64,000 nucleotides of DNA, taken from NCBI GenBank assembly GCA_002338565.1, contig DDIN01000008.1:997567-1061566 (forward strand), given 5' to 3'. This document shows positions 59,209-64,000 of the stretch, piece by piece. Position numbers and translations under genes: made by a program. The DNA comes from Hyphomonadaceae bacterium UBA1849 (GTDB lineage: Bacteria; Pseudomonadota; Alphaproteobacteria; Caulobacterales; Hyphomonadaceae). The first letter of the stretch is position 1. The number at the start of each line of letters is the position of its first letter. The notes below the pieces were generated by a model. It did no database searches and was not told the DNA's origin. It saw only the letters and a list, made by a program, of their open reading frames with translations.

Positions 59209-60036
59209 TCAATCTCTGGCTCTGCAAAGGACTTTAACAATGGTCAGGTTGCGACGCAGACGGTCGCCTTCGCCGCCATAGTTATCGGGGCTGAGGCTGC
59301 GTGTCTGCTCCCCGTCGAGCATTAAATCGGCTTCGGCGTTCAGAAAAGACTGCAGTGAGGTCGGCGCGGCGGTGTAAATCCGGCCGCGACGTGGGCTTTC
59401 CGCCACGGTGACGCCAATCACTTCACCATTTTCATTGAAAAGCGGTCCGCCGCTCATGCCGCCTAGTGTACCGACCAGGTTTCTGGTGCGTCCTGATTCA
59501 GCCCAGGCGATAACCGGTTCGGATGCCTGATAGCGACCTGATGTCCGAAGGACCGACCGTGAAAGAAGGCGGGAGCTGACTTCACCGGCGCGACCCTGCG
59601 GGTAGCCGATATGATAGCCTTGCTGACCAACGCGTAGCTCTTCTTCAAGATTAAGCACAGTGGGTTCCGGTCCGCCATCGGTGTAGAGGAGGGCCAGATC
59701 AGCTGATTGTGCTGTTTCATAACGCGTGACCGGCACGATACGGCTATTGCCGACCTGCACGGCAAGATCGGAACAGCCGTCTACGACGTGTCGCGCGGTT
59801 AGCCACATGCCCTCGCGGCCCACGGAAAAGGCAGTGCCAATGCTCGGGCTGTCGGTTTCTTCGAGCTCGACCAGCACCTCTTCATCGAAAATGGAGGGTA
59901 GTGGGAGCGTGACATCCGGAAGCTGGATGTCTTCAGGCACTGCAGGCGGTGCGTCATTGCTCTCCGAGTTTGCGAAGAGCGTGTACAGCACGGCGGCCAG
60001 AGCTACTGTATATATGAACCAGTCAGGCAGCTTCAC
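59209..60036 (-). CDS. Membrane-anchored trypsin-like serine protease
   Basis: The 275-residue protein has an N-terminal helix (WFIYTVALAAVLYTLFA) that should anchor it with the protease domain in the periplasm. The catalytic triad is visible: His in WLTARHVVDGC, Asp in SADLALLYTDG and Ser in GMSGGPLFNENGEVIG. It resembles DegP/DegQ-type proteases but has no PDZ domain. It starts 11 bases after the DUF350 gene and is directly followed by pyrF. Confidence 0.87.
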   Translation of the reverse strand: MKLPDWFIYTVALAAVLYTLFANSESNDAPPAVPEDIQLPDVTLPLPSIFDEEVLVELEETDSPSIGTAFSVGREGMWLTARHVVDGCSDLAVQVGNSRIVPVTRYETAQSADLALLYTDGGPEPTVLNLEEELRVGQQGYHIGYPQGRAGEVSSRLLSRSVLRTSGRYQASEPVIAWAESGRTRNLVGTLGGMSGGPLFNENGEVIGVTVAESPRRGRIYTAAPTSLQSFLNAEADLMLDGEQTRSLSPDNYGGEGDRLRRNLTIVKVLCRARD

Positions 60037-60047
60037 CGGAAATGACC

Positions 60048-60482
60048 TTATCCAAGCGGTGTTGGGGCAGGCACCCAGAGCGCCGCGCCAATAATCATGG
60101 CAGAGGAGATTTTGACGGCAATCAAAAGGATCGCCGCACCGGCTTCATCATTCTGGATGCGCTGCGGGAGGTCTTTCAGGATCAGATCTACAAAGCGGAA
60201 GGCCAGAAGTTGAATTAAAAGTGCGACAACACCCCAGATTAACAGGTCAAATAGCGAAACACTTGTTGCGAGAGCCGACGCAATTGGGATAGCCAGACCA
60301 ATGATTACACCAGCAAGGCCGAGACCAGCTGACGCATTGCCATTGCGCAGGAGTTCGAGCTCTTTCATCGGGGTAAGCAGAACATAAATTACGCAGCTCA
60401 CGACCAACATTGCGCCCGCAGTGAGCGTGCTGATCAGAAAGTTATCGAAACCGTGAGCGAAGGACTGGATTGCCGCGTCCAT
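60048..60482 (-). CDS. DUF350 family membrane protein
   Basis: From the ATG at 60482 (AAGGGGAG upstream) the product has 144 residues in four hydrophobic helices. It has the DUF350 features NASAGLGLAGVIIGLAIPIASAL and LLIWGVVALLIQLLAFRFVDL. The function is unknown; relatives occur beside envelope-stress genes and polyamine-type enzymes. It is the first gene of the leftward cluster and is divergent from bdhA. Confidence 0.85.
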   Translation of the reverse strand: MDAAIQSFAHGFDNFLISTLTAGAMLVVSCVIYVLLTPMKELELLRNGNASAGLGLAGVIIGLAIPIASALATSVSLFDLLIWGVVALLIQLLAFRFVDLILKDLPQRIQNDEAGAAILLIAVKISSAMIIGAALWVPAPTPLG

Positions 60483-60568
60483 TTGACTCCCCTTAGAAGA
60501 AACCCGTGAAACAACCCGTGGACTGTCACGTTCAGATTGGTTGTAGCAACAATTCAGGAGATTGCGCC

Positions 60569-61351
60569 ATGCTTCAAGCAAAAACCGCTCTGATTACAGG
60601 CTCGACGAGCGGAATTGGCAAGGCGATTGCGACCAGATTGGCGCAAGCCGGAGCAAATGTCGTAATCAACGGGTTCGGAGACGCGAAAGAGATCGAAGAC
60701 TTTCGCCAATCACTAGAAAAAGAGTACGGCATCAAGGCTCTGTATTCGGGTGCGGACCTGACCAAACCTGACCAGATTGAAGCCATGATTGCTGAAGCCA
60801 ATGAGGCGTTCGGCGGCGTAGATATTCTGGTGAACAATGCCGGCGTTCAGCACGTCGCGCCGATCGAGGAGTTTCCGGTCGAAAAATGGGATCTGATCAT
60901 CGGTCTGAACCTCACATCCAGCTTCCACACAACGCGCCTGACGCTGCCTTGCATGAAAGAAAAAGGCTGGGGCCGCATCATTAACACTGCGTCAGCACAC
61001 GCGCTCGTCGCGTCGCCGTTCAAATCGGCCTATGTCGCGGCCAAGCACGGCATTGCGGGTTTGACGAAGGTGATTGCGCTGGAAGGCGCAACGAAAGGTG
61101 TTCGCTGTAACGCAATCTGCCCGGGCTATGTCTACACGCCGCTCGTTGAGAACCAGATTGCAGATACAGCGAAAGCGCGCGGCATTTCCGAGCAGGAAGT
61201 CAAAGAGAATGTGCTACTCGCTGCACAGCCGACGAAAGAATTCGTGACGTCGGAGCAGGTCGCCGAAATGGCCTACTTCCTTTGCTCACCAGCAGCAGAC
61301 CAGATCAACGGCACAATGATGCAGATGGATGGCGGCTGGGTCGCCCAGTAA
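60569..61351 (+). CDS. bdhA: 3-hydroxybutyrate dehydrogenase
   Basis: The 260-residue short-chain dehydrogenase has the cofactor motif ITGSTSGIGKAIATRLAQAG, VNNAGVQHVAPIEEFP and the catalytic residues in NTASAHALVASPFKSAYVAAKHG. The C terminus MMQMDGGWVAQ is characteristic of PHB-cycle 3-hydroxybutyrate dehydrogenases. It oxidises 3-hydroxybutyrate with NAD. The ATG at 60569 has CAGGAG eight bases upstream. Confidence 0.93.
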   Translation: MLQAKTALITGSTSGIGKAIATRLAQAGANVVINGFGDAKEIEDFRQSLEKEYGIKALYSGADLTKPDQIEAMIAEANEAFGGVDILVNNAGVQHVAPIEEFPVEKWDLIIGLNLTSSFHTTRLTLPCMKEKGWGRIINTASAHALVASPFKSAYVAAKHGIAGLTKVIALEGATKGVRCNAICPGYVYTPLVENQIADTAKARGISEQEVKENVLLAAQPTKEFVTSEQVAEMAYFLCSPAADQINGTMMQMDGGWVAQ

Positions 61352-61354
61352 CGC

Positions 61355-61780
61355 TCAGATTTGTAGCGCGGCCATGACACCGGCTGCGATTGACCCCAAT
61401 CCGAATATGAGAGACAGCGCGACGGCAACGACGCGCTGTGTTTTTTTGCGCTGGCGGGCACCGGGAGGGGCCGATCTCGGTTTGCGAGGCGCAAGCGTCC
61501 AACGGTTGGTAAAATATCCGAACGCAGACACGGCGGCGACAACCCCTGCACCCAAAGCGCCGCCCAGTACGGATAGCGCAGATGCGGCCACCAGCATGAT
61601 GGCTATCGGGGTAGAGGCGGCGACCAGCGTTTCGCGCACATTCCGGTCTGCGCGGGTGTGATCCATATGATCGAAAGACTCATTTGGCACGACGACGACG
61701 CCAACCCATGTGCCGCCAACGGCAAAGCCACATAACAAAGCGGCAAAACTCGTCAGAATATTTTGAAGATTATCCAGCAC
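61355..61780 (-). CDS. Hypothetical membrane protein
   Basis: This 141-residue protein has about four hydrophobic segments (for example ILTSFAALLCGFAVGGTWVGVVVV and IAIMLVAASALSVLGGALGAG) and a basic loop APRKPRSAPPGARQRKK. I do not recognise a family. It converges on bdhA with three bases between the stop codons. Confidence 0.6.
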   Translation of the reverse strand: MLDNLQNILTSFAALLCGFAVGGTWVGVVVVPNESFDHMDHTRADRNVRETLVAASTPIAIMLVAASALSVLGGALGAGVVAAVSAFGYFTNRWTLAPRKPRSAPPGARQRKKTQRVVAVALSLIFGLGSIAAGVMAALQI

Positions 61781-61816
61781 CGCTAAGCCCCCGACTATTT
61801 CAGGTCCAGCTATGCC

Positions 61817-62509
61817 TTAATTTGCGCGGCGGGTGAACTCGAGCCAGACAGGTTCGCAATCGCCAAGCTTTTTCAGCTGATAGCGTGTCGGTTCATGGTC
61901 TTCAGGCTGATTGCGCCAGTCATCAGCGCGTTCGGCATGCCATTCGAATGCTCCATGCTGAAGAAAACGCCAAAGCGCTTCATCGGCATAGCTCATAACG
62001 TCGGTGGCGAACCGCACCTGTGCGCCCGGTTTCAGGGCATAGGCGAGTTCGTCCAGAAAGGCTGGCTGGATCAGGCGTCGTTTTTGCTGGCGACGCTTTG
62101 GCCATGGGTCTGGAAACAGGATGAAACACCGTTCGAACGTTGCTTCGCCGAAATTTGGCAGGACAAGACGGATGTCATCATCATGCAGACGGATGTTTTT
62201 GAGATCATTGTCCGCAATGCCGGTGAGAGCCTTCGCGACGCCATCATGAAACGGTTCAGCGCCAATGAGACCGACATCAGGGTTCAAACGGCCCCGGCGG
62301 ATGAGATGCTCGGCGCCGCCAAAGCCGATTTCCAGCCATAGCGGGCGTGCATCACCAAAAAGGCCTTCGCTGGTGAGCGGGCCTTGTTTTGGAACTTCAA
62401 TCTCTGGAAACAGCGTCTGATAAAGATGCTTTTGCTTCTTTGAGAGCGGGCGCCCGTCGCGGCGCCCGAATGTTCTGATCTCTCGCAGAGGACGATCGTC
62501 CTGAGTCAT
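61817..62509 (-). CDS. trmB: tRNA (guanine-N7)-methyltransferase
   Basis: The 230-residue enzyme has the SAM-binding LEIGFGGAEHLIRRGRLNPD and IGAEPFHDGV, and FILFPDPWPKRRQQKRRL with the catalytic Asp of the TrmB family. It methylates G46 of tRNA. It starts 16 bases after metK and is probably co-transcribed with it. Confidence 0.95.
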   Translation of the reverse strand: MTQDDRPLREIRTFGRRDGRPLSKKQKHLYQTLFPEIEVPKQGPLTSEGLFGDARPLWLEIGFGGAEHLIRRGRLNPDVGLIGAEPFHDGVAKALTGIADNDLKNIRLHDDDIRLVLPNFGEATFERCFILFPDPWPKRRQQKRRLIQPAFLDELAYALKPGAQVRFATDVMSYADEALWRFLQHGAFEWHAERADDWRNQPEDHEPTRYQLKKLGDCEPVWLEFTRRAN

Positions 62510-62525
62510 CTGTCGGGTCTAACCT

Positions 62526-63698
62526 CTAGAGGAGGCCCTTCAGCTGGTCTGCAATGTCAGTTTTCTCCCAGGAGAAGCCGCCATCTGCTTCAGGTGTACG
62601 ACCGAAGTGACCGTAAGCTGCCGTGCGCGCATAGATCGGACGGTTGAGCTGCAGGTGGGTACGGATGCCCTTAGGAGACAGATCCATAAGATCACGCAGT
62701 GCGTTTTCGATTTTCTCTGGTTCGACTTTCTCTGTGCCATCGCAGTTCACGTAAACCGACAGAGGTTTTGCAACGCCGATCGCGTAAGAGACCTGAATGG
62801 TACAACGGTCAGCAAGACCTGCAGCGACCACGTTCTTTGCGAGGTATCTGCAGGCATAAGCTGCTGAACGGTCAACTTTGGTCGGGTCTTTACCGGAGAA
62901 CGCACCGCCCCCATGCGGAGCTGCGCCGCCGTAGGTGTCGACGATGATTTTGCGACCTGTCAGGCCTGCGTCACCATCCGGACCACCAATGACGAAGTTG
63001 CCGGTCGGGTTCACGTAGAATTCTTCTTCCGGTGGGAACCAGCCTTCAGGCAGAACTTCTGTCACGATCGGGCGAACCAGTTCGCGGATATCGTCCGGAG
63101 TGAAACCGTATTTATGCTGTGTGGAGACAACAACGCTTTCAACGCCGACCGGACGGCCGTCTTCATAGCGCAGTGTCACCTGAGATTTTGCATCCGGCTC
63201 GAATTCAGGCTGCTCGCCTGATTTGCGGAGCTCAGCCATACGCTTCAGGATCTGGTGGGAATAGATGATTGGCGCAGGCATCAGCTCTGGCGTTTCATTC
63301 GTCGCGTAACCGAACATAATGCCCTGGTCGCCCGCGCCTTCTTCCTTGTCAGTGCCTTCGTCAACGCCCATGGCGATGTCGTTTGACTGGCCGTGCAGAC
63401 GGTTGATGAGTTCAGCCGTGCGCCAGTGGAAGCCCTTCTGGTGGTAGCCGATATCTTTCACTGCCTGACGGACTGTGTGCTCCATCTCTTCCAGAGACGG
63501 CATCAGGTCTTCCGGCATGCGCATTTCGCCGGCCAGAACGATAAGATTCGTAGTTGTCAGCGTTTCACACGCGACACGCGCCTCTGGAAAGCGACCAATG
63601 AACAGGTCGACAATAGAGTCCGAGATCCGGTCGCAGACTTTGTCCGGGTGTCCCTCAGAAACACTTTCACTTGTGAAATTGTAAGATTTTCGGATCAC
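62526..63698 (-). CDS. metK: S-adenosylmethionine synthetase
   Basis: The 390-residue enzyme has SESVSEGHPDKVCDRISD, GAGDQGIMFGYA and GGGAFSGKDPTKVDRSAAYA, all active-site loops of MetK. It makes SAM, used by the TrmB and MnmC enzymes encoded here. The start is GTG at 63698 with GGAG seven bases upstream. An intrinsic hairpin lies 22 bases before it on the same strand. Confidence 0.97.
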   Translation of the reverse strand: MIRKSYNFTSESVSEGHPDKVCDRISDSIVDLFIGRFPEARVACETLTTTNLIVLAGEMRMPEDLMPSLEEMEHTVRQAVKDIGYHQKGFHWRTAELINRLHGQSNDIAMGVDEGTDKEEGAGDQGIMFGYATNETPELMPAPIIYSHQILKRMAELRKSGEQPEFEPDAKSQVTLRYEDGRPVGVESVVVSTQHKYGFTPDDIRELVRPIVTEVLPEGWFPPEEEFYVNPTGNFVIGGPDGDAGLTGRKIIVDTYGGAAPHGGGAFSGKDPTKVDRSAAYACRYLAKNVVAAGLADRCTIQVSYAIGVAKPLSVYVNCDGTEKVEPEKIENALRDLMDLSPKGIRTHLQLNRPIYARTAAYGHFGRTPEADGGFSWEKTDIADQLKGLL

Positions 63699-63720
63699 CC
63701 AAAGTCTCCATCAGCAGATA

Positions 63721-63751
63721 ACAAAAAACGCCCCGCAACACGGGGCGTTCT
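63721..63751. terminator. Bidirectional terminator between the XRE gene and metK
   Basis: AACGCCCCG (63727-63735) and CGGGGCGTT (63741-63749) form a 9-bp stem with loop CAACA. On the minus strand it is followed by TTTTTTGTT. It ends the XRE transcript, but its closeness to metK may also make it an attenuator. Confidence 0.85.
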
Positions 63752-63784
63752 TTATTTGTTTATAGCCCGAACGTCTACCCGTGG

Positions 63785-64000
63785 TTAATCGGATTTTTCG
63801 CTCTCGTCTTCGGCGCGGAATGTTGCATTACGGCTGAAAGATTCAGCTGCTGCTTTCACTGCGTCGAGGAGGGATTTGCGAAGACGTGGATCAGGAATGG
63901 ACTGATATGCAGTCACAAGGTCGATCGCGTTTGCGTCGATCATGCCAGCCAGATCACCTTCGTCACCGTCTTCGGCAACGCCAAGTGCAGCCAGGTCACC
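63785..64000 (-). CDS. XRE-type helix-turn-helix regulator, C-terminal end (partial)
   Basis: The gene enters from the right edge. The visible 71 residues read GDLAALGVAEDGDEGDL and later NAIDLVTAYQSIPDPRLRKSL, DAVKAAAESF, and stop at 63785-63787. Such a C terminus is typical of the XRE regulators encoded upstream of metK in many alphaproteobacteria. The DNA-binding part is outside the window. A terminator follows 34 bases after the stop codon. Confidence 0.75.
   Translation of the reverse strand, partial: GDLAALGVAEDGDEGDLAGMIDANAIDLVTAYQSIPDPRLRKSLLDAVKAAAESFSRNATFRAEDESEKSD

Noticed and set aside
63699..63784. SAM riboswitch in front of metK
   Set aside because: The space between the terminator hairpin and the start codon is about 20 bases, too short for a SAM aptamer, and the hairpin itself shows no aptamer features.
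1..64000. CRISPR arrays, insertion sequences, prophage genes, tRNA or rRNA genes
   Set aside because: I looked for regular repeats, transposase or integrase motifs and cloverleaf-like sequences and saw none.

Overview
The window looks like the replication-origin region of an alphaproteobacterial chromosome, probably a Caulobacterales/Maricaulales (Hyphomonadaceae-like) organism. The lineage is inferred from gene order, from protein families I recognise by eye, and from a perfect CtrA box (TTAA-N7-TTAAC) in the hemE-ppsR gap, which is where Caulobacter crescentus has its origin. No database search was possible. The DNA has moderate GC and compact operons. I see no rRNA, tRNA, CRISPR array, insertion sequence or prophage.

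Left part (1-15.3 kb): the 3' end of hrpB, a Tas-like aldo/keto reductase, a DUF2853 protein and a WecG/TagA/CpsF glycosyltransferase. A phage-shock (psp) locus follows: pspF is divergent from a sigma-54-driven operon of a 49-residue small membrane protein, pspA, a 43-residue small membrane protein, pspB, pspC and a 79-residue protein. Then come mnmC, a TetR regulator, a LysE exporter, ppa, a TRIC-like channel, argG, a secreted von Willebrand A protein, a BrkB/YihY membrane protein and a HerA-like ATPase.

Origin part (15.4-44.9 kb): the large NAD-glutamate dehydrogenase, preceded by a 545-base leader with strong hairpins, and a GNAT acetyltransferase. The block parB-parA-rsmG-mnmG-mnmE-rho-hemJ-hemE runs leftwards. 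The putative oriC (29836-30160) separates it from ppsR-maf-aroE-coaE-dnaQ-Tim44-mltA-smr, which runs rightwards. Transcription therefore leaves the origin on both sides. Four perfect parS sites (TGTTTCACGTGAAACA) lie 3-6.7 kb left of oriC and a fifth, one base off, lies 5.7 kb to the right inside smr. Beyond are hisBHAFE, a GGDEF-EAL protein and hslV/hslU with a polytopic membrane protein between them.

Right part (44.9-64 kb): a PepSY membrane protein with two Fur-box-like sites and a MarR regulator, a DsbA-fold isomerase, a PfkB kinase, an ATP-grasp enzyme, and a heme oxygenase overlapping a bacteriophytochrome HWE kinase with a C-terminal receiver. Then nth, a DUF2244 protein, an Ada-like methyltransferase, a small membrane protein-gloA-YciI group and a sulfotransferase. 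A leftward cluster DUF350-serine protease-pyrF-TerB-like-TerB-like follows, then bdhA, trmB, metK and the 3' end of an XRE regulator.

Nothing here is a clear undescribed defence or mobile system. The best candidates for new biology are the two tiny membrane proteins inside the psp operon, the structured leader of the glutamate dehydrogenase gene, and the DUF350/protease/TerB-like envelope cluster.
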